From positions 19,202-83,201 of the forward strand of contig ONAJ01000003.1 of assembly GCA_900315775.1 (NCBI GenBank): a stretch of DNA of 64,000 nucleotides, given 5' to 3'. Position numbers and translations under genes: made by a program. Position 1 is the stretch's first letter, and each line of letters opens with the position of its first letter. Source of the DNA: an uncultured Prevotella sp. GTDB taxonomy: Bacteria; Bacteroidota; Bacteroidia; Bacteroidales; Bacteroidaceae. The notes below the pieces were generated by a model. That model did no database searches. It saw only the letters and a program-made list of their open reading frames with translations, and was not told the origin of the DNA. This document shows positions 45,933 to 54,955 of this stretch, piece by piece.

Positions 45933-46441
45933 TGGCGTTAATAAAAACGGTTAACGGACTTCGCCCACGATGGGGTAAAAATTGCTACTTCAGCGAGAAT
46001 GCCACCATCGTGGGCGAAGTAACTATGGGAGACGAGTGCTCCGTATGGTTCAACGCTGTTGTACGCGGCGACGTCGCATATATTAAAATAGGTGACAGGA
46101 CAAACGTACAGGACGGAGCCGTTCTGCACACCACATTCGAGACAGGTCCTCTGAACATCGGCAGCAACGTGACAATAGGTCACAACGCTACCGTCCACGC
46201 ATGTACGATACACGACGGGGCGCTCATAGGTATGGGCTCTACCCTACTGGACCACTGTGAGGTTGGCGAAGGAGCTATCGTAGCTGCCGGCGCACTCGTG
46301 GTGGGAGGTACAAAGATTGGTCCTCACGAGATATGGGGAGGAGTGCCTGCCAAGTTCATTAAGAACACACGACCCGGGCAGACCGACAATGCAGCCCACT
46401 ACGTGAAATACATGGACTGGTATCGTCCAAGAAAAGACTAA
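45932..46441 (+). CDS. Gamma-class carbonic anhydrase
   Basis: 169 residues, a left-handed beta-helix built of hexapeptide repeats (ATIVGEVTMGDECSVWFNAV, IGSNVTIGHNATVHACTI). The expected metal-binding His triad is in LHTT, IGHN and VHACT. Reversible CO2 hydration would feed carboxylation steps near malate/oxaloacetate, matching its translational coupling to mdh (TAATG overlap). Confidence 0.88.
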   Translation: MALIKTVNGLRPRWGKNCYFSENATIVGEVTMGDECSVWFNAVVRGDVAYIKIGDRTNVQDGAVLHTTFETGPLNIGSNVTIGHNATVHACTIHDGALIGMGSTLLDHCEVGEGAIVAAGALVVGGTKIGPHEIWGGVPAKFIKNTRPGQTDNAAHYVKYMDWYRPRKD

Positions 46442-46442
46442 G

Positions 46443-48401
46443 CTATTTTACGTAGTACTGAACAGCGAGCATCGTTAAGTCGTCGTTCTGCTCTGCATCG
46501 CCAGTAAACTCGCGTACAGAAGACTTCATCCGACTAACAATCCTCTCAGGCGTCTGACCTATCGTCTCCTTGAGAGTTTCCATAATACGACCATCTCCAT
46601 AGAGGTCGTATTTTTCATTCTCCGCCTCAGACAATCCGTCAGTATAAAGGAATATCGTAGTGCCCGGCTTTACGTCCGCTACCTGCAGGGTGTATTCCAC
46701 TCCAGGCATAATGCCGATAGGCACATTAGCGTCGCAAGGCAGATAGCCCGTACCCAGGTTCGAAGAAAGAGCAGGAGGAGTATGTCCCGCATTGCAATAC
46801 TGCATAGTACCTGTGCGAAGGTCCAGATTGCCCACGAAGAGAGTTACAAACATCAGCGACTCGTTGCGTGTGGAAATAGCCTTGTTGAGCGCCTTCATGA
46901 TGCGTGCCGGGTTGTCCTCCTTTTCCGACAGAGAACGGAACAGAGCGCTGGTGACAGCCATAACCAAAGCCGCAGGAACACCCTTGCCGCTGACGTCGCC
47001 CACGCAGAAGAATAGGTGCTCGTCGCGAATCTTGAAGTCGTAGAGGTCGCCACCAACCGCCTTTGCAGGAAGGACCTGTGCGTAGAGGTCCACATCCTTC
47101 CGTTCCGGATATGGCGGGAAAATCTTTGGAAGCATAGACATCTGGATGTCGCGTGCAATATTCAGCTCACTCTCGTAGGAAGCCTTCTGTGCTGCCGACT
47201 CCTTCAGTTTCTCGATATAGTCGGCAAGTGACGTCTGCATCTTCTCGAAGGAGTCGCGCAGATGACTTATCTCGTCGTCGTGCTCCAAGACGGGCAGCGG
47301 AGTATCGAAATGTCCCTTTGCCACCTCGTCGGCAGAAGCGGCAAGTATGCCAAGAGGCTTGGCAATGCGACGTACCGCCACACGAGATACGAAGAACACT
47401 ATAATAAGCCCTATAAGCATCAGCACAAGCACCATAGTAGAAAGGAAGTATGCCGGCATAAGTATCAACACACGAGGAACGACGATAGCCATAGACCACT
47501 CCGTTCGCTTCAGCGGAGAGTAGAAGACGATACACTCCCTACCGTCAATATCAAGCGTCATATAGCCCGTCTCGCCGTGAATCATCTTATGTGCCAGTTT
47601 GTCGTCAATATCTGTATCAGTATGCTTTGCCTCATTGACCATATTTCCTGCAAGCACACGGAATGTCTCGGGGTGAACAACATACTCACCCGTACGGCTA
47701 ATAATGAAACTGTAAGGACGCACCTCTTCGTTGATTCTATTTACTTTCAACCAACCGTAGGTCTCTGACTTCTTTTCTATCTCGACCAACTGCTTCGTGA
47801 GCCATTCCAGCGAGATATCGGAACCGAAGGCTCCCACCAGAACACCATCCTCAGTGTAAACAGGATGGGCATAGGTACACATCATGGTGCATCCGCCCTC
47901 AGAATCGTAATAAGGATCGGACCAGTAGCCCTGATTCCTCTTCATGGCATTTATATACCAGTCGCTCTTCAGATAGTCGTGATACTCAGAACCTATCTGT
48001 GATACCTCTATATTGCCGTTTCCACGACGTACCGCATAAGGCTCGTACCAGCGTCCCTCCTCAGGAAAATAATTAGGAATGAAACCCACTCCACAGCCTA
48101 CCACATGCGGGTTAAGCTTCAACTCCTCAGCCAGCACTATCTGGATGTCATCACCGCGAGAGAGAGCTTTCTCTATGGCGTTAACATTATTGCCGGCAGC
48201 AACCTCAACAGAGGAAAGCACACCCTCCACCTTGCTATCTACAATATTTATGATGCCGTGAAACCTTGCCTGTGTCTCGTCCATCATAGCCTCGGTAACG
48301 AGGTGCAGAATAAGCAGAGATACCGCCGTCATTGTCAGCAGTACAGTAAGTGTAATCCAACGTGTGAGACGTGAAGCGAAAGAATGTGGTTTGAGCGTCA
48401 T
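46443..48401 (-). CDS. Membrane SpoIIE-type serine phosphatase with sensor domain
   Basis: 652 residues. A transmembrane helix (about 13-35), a periplasmic double-Cache-like sensor (about 40-310; WYINAMKRNQGYWSDPYYDS), a second membrane helix (about 320-345), HAMP (about 348-400), a short coiled coil, and a SpoIIE/PP2C phosphatase domain (about 420-652; GGDLYDF, DVSGKGVPAALVM, YTDGLSEAEN, DDLTMLAV) with the metal-binding Asp residues intact. Probably dephosphorylates an anti-sigma-factor antagonist. Last gene of gltX-waaA-phosphatase. Confidence 0.9.
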   Translation of the reverse strand: MTLKPHSFASRLTRWITLTVLLTMTAVSLLILHLVTEAMMDETQARFHGIINIVDSKVEGVLSSVEVAAGNNVNAIEKALSRGDDIQIVLAEELKLNPHVVGCGVGFIPNYFPEEGRWYEPYAVRRGNGNIEVSQIGSEYHDYLKSDWYINAMKRNQGYWSDPYYDSEGGCTMMCTYAHPVYTEDGVLVGAFGSDISLEWLTKQLVEIEKKSETYGWLKVNRINEEVRPYSFIISRTGEYVVHPETFRVLAGNMVNEAKHTDTDIDDKLAHKMIHGETGYMTLDIDGRECIVFYSPLKRTEWSMAIVVPRVLILMPAYFLSTMVLVLMLIGLIIVFFVSRVAVRRIAKPLGILAASADEVAKGHFDTPLPVLEHDDEISHLRDSFEKMQTSLADYIEKLKESAAQKASYESELNIARDIQMSMLPKIFPPYPERKDVDLYAQVLPAKAVGGDLYDFKIRDEHLFFCVGDVSGKGVPAALVMAVTSALFRSLSEKEDNPARIMKALNKAISTRNESLMFVTLFVGNLDLRTGTMQYCNAGHTPPALSSNLGTGYLPCDANVPIGIMPGVEYTLQVADVKPGTTIFLYTDGLSEAENEKYDLYGDGRIMETLKETIGQTPERIVSRMKSSVREFTGDAEQNDDLTMLAVQYYVK

Positions 48402-48412
48402 TGTTCCTTGAT

Positions 48413-49636
48413 TTACTTTAGTGGGACAGCATAGAGAATCCTGTCAGTAGCGCCAGCCTGTCCTTTTACGAACTGACCCGCTTTCTCACTACTATCCTTG
48501 AGGAATGCCTTATCCGTATCGAAACGGTTCATCAGCGTCTCGAACTCGGCAGCGTCGTGAATCTCGAAACATCCGCCTGCCTGCATGAGTCCTTGAGCCT
48601 CGTCGAACTTCTTGTTGTTTGGTCCTATTATTACCGGCATATTCCACACGGCAGCCTCGAGAGTATTGTGAATACCTACGCCGAAGCCTCCACCGATGTA
48701 TGCCACCGTTCCGTAGTTATATATGCTCGAGAGCAGTCCGAAGCAGTCTATCAGCAGACAGTCGGCTGTGGCAGCCTCCTCGGGTGTTGTCTGGGTGAAG
48801 CGTACGGTATTGCGCTGGAGCTTTGAAAGTATCTGTTTCAGGTGCACCTCGCCGATAACGTGAGGAGCAATGATAAGTTTCCAGTCCTTATGCTTATTAA
48901 AATAAGGTATAAAGACGTCCTCGTCGGGTCCCCAGCTGCTGCCAGCGACGAACACCTTCTCGGAACCTTTCACGAACGACTCCACGATAGGCAGTTCCTT
49001 AGCAAGACTCTTTATCGTCATAACTCTGTCGAAACGTGTGTCGCCGGTTATCTCCACCTCGTGGATGCCAATCTTCTCAAGGAGCATACGACTCTCCTCG
49101 TTCTGTACGAAGAAGCGTGTGAAACACTTCAGCACGTGAGCATACTGACGTCCGTACCAACGGAAGAATACCTGGTCGGGACGGAATATGGAGCTTACGC
49201 TATATACGGGAACCTTCCTGTGACGCAGAACGTGCAGGTAGTTATACCAGAACTCGTACTTTATGAAAAACGCCGCAACGGGACGCACCGTACGAAGGAA
49301 ACGACGTGCGTTGGTAACGGTGTCGATAGGCAGATATGTTATGATGTCGGCACCAGGATAGTTCTTCCTTACCTCGTAGCCCGAAGGCGAGAAGAAGGTG
49401 AGGAGGATTTTGTAGTCGGGATGTTCCAGACGAATGCGTTCTATGATGGGACGTCCCTGTTCGAACTCACCGAGTGAGGCAGCATGTACCCAAACATATT
49501 TCGCATTAGGATCAACCTTACGTTTCAGTATTCTGAATGCACGACGCTGTCCACGCCACATAAGACGTATCTTATGGTCGAAGATGGCAGCAATGCTGAC
49601 ACCGAACCATACGAAGTACATTAATATGTTATACAT
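48413..49636 (-). CDS. waaA: 3-deoxy-D-manno-octulosonic acid transferase
   Basis: 407 residues. Adds Kdo to lipid A precursor in the inner leaflet. N-terminal membrane anchor (about 1-20), then GT-B glycosyltransferase halves: WVHAASLGEFEQGRPIIERI, ITGDTRFDRV, FVAGSSWGPDED, YIGGGFGVGIHNTLEAAVWN and GPNNKKFDEAQGL, all typical of WaaA. 20 bp after gltX. Confidence 0.94.
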   Translation of the reverse strand: MYNILMYFVWFGVSIAAIFDHKIRLMWRGQRRAFRILKRKVDPNAKYVWVHAASLGEFEQGRPIIERIRLEHPDYKILLTFFSPSGYEVRKNYPGADIITYLPIDTVTNARRFLRTVRPVAAFFIKYEFWYNYLHVLRHRKVPVYSVSSIFRPDQVFFRWYGRQYAHVLKCFTRFFVQNEESRMLLEKIGIHEVEITGDTRFDRVMTIKSLAKELPIVESFVKGSEKVFVAGSSWGPDEDVFIPYFNKHKDWKLIIAPHVIGEVHLKQILSKLQRNTVRFTQTTPEEAATADCLLIDCFGLLSSIYNYGTVAYIGGGFGVGIHNTLEAAVWNMPVIIGPNNKKFDEAQGLMQAGGCFEIHDAAEFETLMNRFDTDKAFLKDSSEKAGQFVKGQAGATDRILYAVPLK

Positions 49637-49656
49637 CTCTCTGCAAAGACTTTTTG

Positions 49657-51192
49657 TTATTCGTTGTTGCTTTCGCCACCTTTTGGCAGCTCGTCGATAG
49701 CTCTTCTGAGGCGACGGAGTGTTTCGCTCTTTCCGAGGAAGGCAGAGATGTCGAACATTCCAGGTCCCTTGCCTATACCCACGAGGGCGAGACGGAATGC
49801 ATTCATTACGTCGCCGAGCTTATAGCCTTTCTGCTCTACCCACGCCATAACGACCTTCTCCTGATTCTCGAGAGAGAAGTCGTCGAGACCTTCGAGAAGC
49901 TCTGCCAACTCGGTCATCACCTCGGGAGAGTCTTCCTTCCAGCGCTTGCGGACAGTCTTCTCGTCGTATTCTGTCGGTGGGATGAAGAAGAACGAACACA
50001 GACTCCACAGCTCGCTGACGAAGTTTACTCTGTCCTTCATCATGTGAACCACCTGAGTGATGCGCTCCATAGACTCCTCGACACCATAATTAAATACTAT
50101 AGGTGCGAAGAGGTTGGCTATCTCTTCGTCGCTCTTCTTGAGCATATATTCGTGGTTGAACCATATTCCTTTCTGGAAGTCGAAACGGGCACCAGCCTTT
50201 GAACACTTAGAGATGTCGAAAGCCTCAACGAGCTCATCGAGTGAGAACATCTCCTGCTCTGTTCCCGGGTTCCATCCCAGGAGTGCGAGGAAGTTGATTA
50301 CTGCCTCGGGGAAATAGCCCTGCTCGCGGAAACCGTTAGACACCTCGCCAGTCTTGGGGTCGTGCCACTCAAGAGGGAATACGGGGAATCCGAGACGATC
50401 GCCGTCGCGCTTTGACAGTTTGCCTTTTCCGTCAGGCTTAAGAAGCAGAGGGAGGTGGGCAAAACGAGGCATCGTATCTTCCCATCCGAAGGCTCTGTAC
50501 AGGAGCACGTGGAGCGGAGCACTTGGCAACCACTCCTCGCCACGAATGACGTGAGAAATCTCCATGAGGTGGTCATCGACGATATTTGCAAGATGATAGG
50601 TAGGCAACTCGTCGGCACTCTTGTAAAGCACCTTGTCGTCGAGGATGTCGCTCTTGATGACAACATCACCGCGAATCATATCGTTAACATGTACCTCCTC
50701 GCCTGGTTCTATCTTGAAACGCACTACATACTGACGTCCTTCGGCAATGAGTTCATCAACCTCTTCCTTGCTAAGTGTCAGCGAGTTGCGCATCATACCG
50801 CGGGTCTTGGCGTCGTACTGGAAGTTCTGTACCTTCTGACGTACCTGCTCCAACTCCTCAGGGGTATCGAAAGCTATGTATGCCTTACCCTCGTTGAGCA
50901 GCTGGTCAACGTACTTCTTGTATATCTTCCTACGCTCACTCTGACGATAAGGACCATACTCGCCGCCGAAGGAAACGCCTTCGTCGAACTTAATACCTAA
51001 CCAACGGAAAGACTCAATGATGTAATCCTCAGCACCAGGAACGAAACGGCTGCTGTCGGTATCTTCAATACGGAACACTAAATCGCCACCATTCTGGCGC
51101 GCGAACAAATAATTATATAATGCCGTACGCACACCACCAATGTGCAGAGCACCTGTTGGACTGGGTGCAAAACGAACTCTTACTCTTCTCAT
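49657..51192 (-). CDS. gltX: Glutamyl-tRNA synthetase
   Basis: 511 residues. Class I synthetase: [15 protein letters not shown] holds the HIGH-like motif and KLSKRDGD the KMSKS motif. C-terminal helical anticodon-binding domain follows. Charges tRNA-Glu, or also tRNA-Gln if a GatCAB route exists; the window does not tell. Confidence 0.96.
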   Translation of the reverse strand: MRRVRVRFAPSPTGALHIGGVRTALYNYLFARQNGGDLVFRIEDTDSSRFVPGAEDYIIESFRWLGIKFDEGVSFGGEYGPYRQSERRKIYKKYVDQLLNEGKAYIAFDTPEELEQVRQKVQNFQYDAKTRGMMRNSLTLSKEEVDELIAEGRQYVVRFKIEPGEEVHVNDMIRGDVVIKSDILDDKVLYKSADELPTYHLANIVDDHLMEISHVIRGEEWLPSAPLHVLLYRAFGWEDTMPRFAHLPLLLKPDGKGKLSKRDGDRLGFPVFPLEWHDPKTGEVSNGFREQGYFPEAVINFLALLGWNPGTEQEMFSLDELVEAFDISKCSKAGARFDFQKGIWFNHEYMLKKSDEEIANLFAPIVFNYGVEESMERITQVVHMMKDRVNFVSELWSLCSFFFIPPTEYDEKTVRKRWKEDSPEVMTELAELLEGLDDFSLENQEKVVMAWVEQKGYKLGDVMNAFRLALVGIGKGPGMFDISAFLGKSETLRRLRRAIDELPKGGESNNE

Positions 51193-51209
51193 ATTCTTAA
51201 ATTTTTGTG

Positions 51210-51217
51210 CAAAATTA
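51210..51217 (-). promoter_or_regulatory. -7 element of gltX
   Basis: TAATTTTG on the minus strand, 18 bp upstream of the ATG; no clear -33. Confidence 0.4.
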
Positions 51218-51287
51218 AAAAAACTTTATCAATTATGCGGCATAAATTACAAATATTTCGTATTTTCGCACACAAAATAGATGCATA

Positions 51288-53348
51288 ATGAGAAAGATTA
51301 AGAATATAAACACCTACGACAACCACAGTCTGCGCAACAATGCGAGTCGTGCTGTGCTTGTCATAATAACTATGGCTATCATCGTTTGGTTCATGCCACG
51401 AACCAGCGGAATGAGCTATCATTACGACGTCGGAAAACCGTGGAGCTATAAGTCGCTTATTGCCGACTTCGACTTCCCCGTTTACAAGTCTGAGGAGCTG
51501 CTGCAGTACGAGCAGGACAGTATTCTGGCAAACTACGAACCATATTACGAATATAACAGTAATGTGGAGAAGACGCAGATAGCTAAGTTCATTGATGCCT
51601 ATAAGGACGGAATACCCGGACTGGGACAGGAATATGTGAGAATTATCTGCACACAGCTGCACAAGATTTATCAGGCGGGTGTCATCGCCGCCAACGACTA
51701 CTCTCGGGTGCACAAGGACTCTACCAGCATGATAAGGGTAATCAACGGAAAGATAGCCACAAACATAAGCACCAGCGGCATATACACCCCGCTGAGCGGC
51801 TACGAACAGATATTCTCGGACCCACGACTTGAGGCGCAACGACAGGCATTGCAGAAGTGCAACCTCAACGAGTTCATACACTCTAACCTGAAGTACGACA
51901 AGGAACGCAACAAGACGGAACAGGAGGACCTGCTAAGCTCTATACCTATAGCTAACGGTATGGTGCTCTCGGGACAGAAAATCATAGACAGAGGAGACAT
52001 CGTTGACGAGCAACTGTACCGCGTACTCAGCAGCTTCGAGAAGGAGTCGCAGCGACGCAAGAGCAACACTGAGGAGATAAGCAGTATCCTCATAGGACAG
52101 ATATTCTACGTAACACTGCTCATCCTCGTATTCACTACTTTTATAGCCCTCTTCCGCAGAGACTATTTCGGAAAGCCGCGTGCTCTGATGATGGTTTACG
52201 TAATGCTGACGATATTCCCCATCATCGTGTCGCTGATGGTTGAGAACCAGTTCCTCAGCGTGTATATGATACCTTTCGCCATAACACCTATCTTCATCCG
52301 TGTGTTTATGGACTCACGTACCGCCTTCGTTACACATCTTATAATGATACTTATATGTGCTGCGATAGTGAAGTACCAGTATGAGTTTATCATCATACAG
52401 CTTGTGGCAGGTCTGACAGCTATCTACTCGCTGCGCGAACTGACACAACGTGCACAGATGTTCCGTACAGCACTCTTCGTAACGCTGGCAAGCAGTTTCG
52501 TTTGTCTGGCGCTGCAGCTAATACAGAACAACACTATTTACGACATCGACACAAGTATCTATAAGTTCCTTATAATAAACGGTATCTTGCTGCTCTTCGC
52601 TTATCCTCTGATGGTGGTTGTGGAGAAGATGTTCGGATTTGTCAGCTACGTTACTCTCATAGAACTTTCAAACACTAACAAAGACTTACTGCAGCAGCTT
52701 AGCGAGGTGGCTCCAGGAACCTTCCAGCACTCTATAATGGTAAGTAACCTGGCGGCAGAGATTGCCAGCAAGATTGGTGCGAAGGCGCTGCTGGTACGCA
52801 CAGGAGCACTCTATCACGACATAGGAAAGATGTATGACCCCGTGCTGTTTACCGAAAACCAGGCTGGCGTGAACCCGCTTGACAAGATGCCGCGCCAGGA
52901 GGCTGCACAGGCTATAATAAAACATATCAGCGAAGGACTGAAACTGGCGGAGAAACACAACCTGCCGAATATCATCAAGGACTTCATAAAGACTCATCAC
53001 GGTGAAGGCAAGGCGAAGTTCTTCTACATAGAATACCAGAATGAACACCCCAACGAGAAAATTGACGAGGCTCCATTCACCTATCCTGGTCCGAATCCTA
53101 TGACCAGCGAACAGGCTATACTGATGATGGCTGACGGTGTGGAGGCGGCATCGCGCTCTATAAAGGAATATACCGAGGAGAGCATCAGTCAACTGGTGAA
53201 CAGAATCATCGACACACAGATTACTGAGGGCTACTTCCGCAACAGTCCTATAACGTTCAAGGATATCAGCATAGCAAAACAGGTTCTCATAGAACGACTG
53301 AAAACGGTGTATCATACAAGAACAAGCTATCCAGAACTGAAGAAATAA
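51288..53348 (+). CDS. PgpH-type 7TM-HD phosphodiesterase (probable c-di-AMP hydrolase)
   Basis: 686 residues. One N-terminal transmembrane helix (about 20-36), an extracytoplasmic domain (about 40-265), seven closely spaced membrane helices (about 270-440), and a cytoplasmic HD domain (about 470-680) with HSIMVSNLA, the HDIGK motif in GALYHDIGKMYDP, and THHGEGKA. This architecture is that of PgpH, which hydrolyses cyclic di-AMP. A GASS-like EEAxR segment (DGVEAASRSIKEYT) ends the domain. Confidence 0.9.
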   Translation: MRKIKNINTYDNHSLRNNASRAVLVIITMAIIVWFMPRTSGMSYHYDVGKPWSYKSLIADFDFPVYKSEELLQYEQDSILANYEPYYEYNSNVEKTQIAKFIDAYKDGIPGLGQEYVRIICTQLHKIYQAGVIAANDYSRVHKDSTSMIRVINGKIATNISTSGIYTPLSGYEQIFSDPRLEAQRQALQKCNLNEFIHSNLKYDKERNKTEQEDLLSSIPIANGMVLSGQKIIDRGDIVDEQLYRVLSSFEKESQRRKSNTEEISSILIGQIFYVTLLILVFTTFIALFRRDYFGKPRALMMVYVMLTIFPIIVSLMVENQFLSVYMIPFAITPIFIRVFMDSRTAFVTHLIMILICAAIVKYQYEFIIIQLVAGLTAIYSLRELTQRAQMFRTALFVTLASSFVCLALQLIQNNTIYDIDTSIYKFLIINGILLLFAYPLMVVVEKMFGFVSYVTLIELSNTNKDLLQQLSEVAPGTFQHSIMVSNLAAEIASKIGAKALLVRTGALYHDIGKMYDPVLFTENQAGVNPLDKMPRQEAAQAIIKHISEGLKLAEKHNLPNIIKDFIKTHHGEGKAKFFYIEYQNEHPNEKIDEAPFTYPGPNPMTSEQAILMMADGVEAASRSIKEYTEESISQLVNRIIDTQITEGYFRNSPITFKDISIAKQVLIERLKTVYHTRTSYPELKK

Positions 53349-53424
53349 CAGCAGCATTTACATACTAAAGGTTAATAAATATTAAATATTTTGCACATTT
53401 ATAGGAAGTTTTGTGCAATAATTA

Positions 53425-53432
53425 TACCTTTG
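53425..53432 (+). promoter_or_regulatory. -7 element of the FadL-family gene
   Basis: TACCTTTG, 28 bp upstream of the ATG. The nearest TTTG, 53410-53413, is only 11 bp away. Confidence 0.5.
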
Positions 53433-53459
53433 CAGCCGATTTTTTAAAGAATTGTTAAG

Positions 53460-54944
53460 ATGGATAAAAGAAAATTAAGCTGCATCCTTGTTGCTGCTAT
53501 GGCATCTGTAAACGTATTTGCAGGTGGTATCCTTACCAACACTAACCAAAGTGCAATGTTCTTGAAGAACCCTGCACGTGACGCAGCCATCGGTCTTGAT
53601 GGTGTTTACTCTAATCCTGCAGGTGTAGTATTTATGAAGGAAGGCTTCCATATTGCCGTAAACTGGCAGATGGCGCGCCAGACACGTACTATCACCTCTA
53701 CGAATCCTCTCTTTGCACTTGGCAAAAAGAACGACGGTAAGACAACAAAGACTTTCGAAGGTATTGCCAACGCGTACATGATTCCTTCTCTTCAGGCTGC
53801 CTACAACAAGGGCGACTGGAGTATTCAGTTTAACTTCTCGATGCCTGGTGGCGGCGGTGTCTGCGAATATGGCTCTGGTCTGGGTTCATTCGAATCTGCC
53901 GTAGCTGCTATTGCTAATCAGCTGAACGGACTTGGTGTTGAGGGTTACGACGTGGACGCATATATGCGCGGACGCCAGTACTACTTCGGTTTCCAGCTGG
54001 GTGCTGCATATAAGATTAATGATAACTGGTCTATTTACGGAGGTCTCCGCATGCTCTACGGCGATGCTTCTTACAAAGCACGTCTTTCAAACATCATGGT
54101 GAAGCAGGCTGGCGAATATATCTCTTTCGACGACTTCATCTCTAACTCTGTTGCTGGCGTAAACCAGTTGAAGGGTGCTGCAGCACTTGCAGAGAGCATG
54201 GGTTACCAGCTTCCCGCTGAACAGATGGAACAGCTGAGAAGAGGTGAGGCAGCACTGCCTGAACTGCGTGCGCTGGAGAAGTACTCTCAGGGTGTGAACC
54301 TTATGAGTATCCAGACTGGTTTCGGTTTCGCTCCTATCATCGGTGTCGATTTCAAAATAGCAAACTTCAACTTCGCCGCTAAGTATGAGTTTAATACTGA
54401 GATGAAAATGAAGAACCACTCTACACTCGACAAGGCTATGGAAATTGAGGCTATCAACAAGTATCAGGACGGAACAGACGTTGACGAGGATGCTCCGGCA
54501 CTCCTTACCGTAGGTGCTCAGTGGAGCGTTATCCCAGAAGTTCGTCTGAACCTCGGATATCACCACTACTACGACAAGAATGCTCACTGGTATAACAACG
54601 CACAGAGCAAGCTGAAGCACGGCACTAACGAGTACCTCGCTGGTGTAGAATGGGACATCTCACCACGTGTGAACATCTCTTGCGGTGGACAGATAACACG
54701 CTACGGACTGTCTGACGACTATATGAACGATATGTCGTTCGTCGTTAACAGCTACTCTGCTGGTTTCGGTCTTAGCTACAAGGCAACAGAGAATATCACT
54801 CTCACTGCTGCTTACTTCCAGACAAACTATAGTGACTACGAGAAGACTACGATTGCTAACCAACAGACTGGAGCAAGAATCTTAGGCGACTCTTTCACAA
54901 GAACAAACAGAGTAATAGGTTTAGGATGTCAGGTAGATTTCTAA
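53460..54944 (+). CDS. OmpP1/FadL-family outer membrane protein
   Basis: 494 residues. Signal peptide (about 1-21, cut after FAG or VFA). GGILTNTNQSAMFLKNPARDA and SNPAGVVFM are the FadL N-terminal hatch features (the N-P-A-G motif). The remainder alternates as beta strands typical of a 14-strand barrel, ending in an aromatic-poor but hydrophobic GLGCQVDF. Imports hydrophobic compounds across the outer membrane. Convergent with priA. Confidence 0.9.
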   Translation: MDKRKLSCILVAAMASVNVFAGGILTNTNQSAMFLKNPARDAAIGLDGVYSNPAGVVFMKEGFHIAVNWQMARQTRTITSTNPLFALGKKNDGKTTKTFEGIANAYMIPSLQAAYNKGDWSIQFNFSMPGGGGVCEYGSGLGSFESAVAAIANQLNGLGVEGYDVDAYMRGRQYYFGFQLGAAYKINDNWSIYGGLRMLYGDASYKARLSNIMVKQAGEYISFDDFISNSVAGVNQLKGAAALAESMGYQLPAEQMEQLRRGEAALPELRALEKYSQGVNLMSIQTGFGFAPIIGVDFKIANFNFAAKYEFNTEMKMKNHSTLDKAMEIEAINKYQDGTDVDEDAPALLTVGAQWSVIPEVRLNLGYHHYYDKNAHWYNNAQSKLKHGTNEYLAGVEWDISPRVNISCGGQITRYGLSDDYMNDMSFVVNSYSAGFGLSYKATENITLTAAYFQTNYSDYEKTTIANQQTGARILGDSFTRTNRVIGLGCQVDF

Positions 54945-54955
54945 TAGACTAAAGA

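Noticed and set aside
51189-51881. 230-residue minus-strand frame upstream of gltX
   Set aside because: It covers the start of the PgpH-type gene on the other strand and has no recognisable domain.
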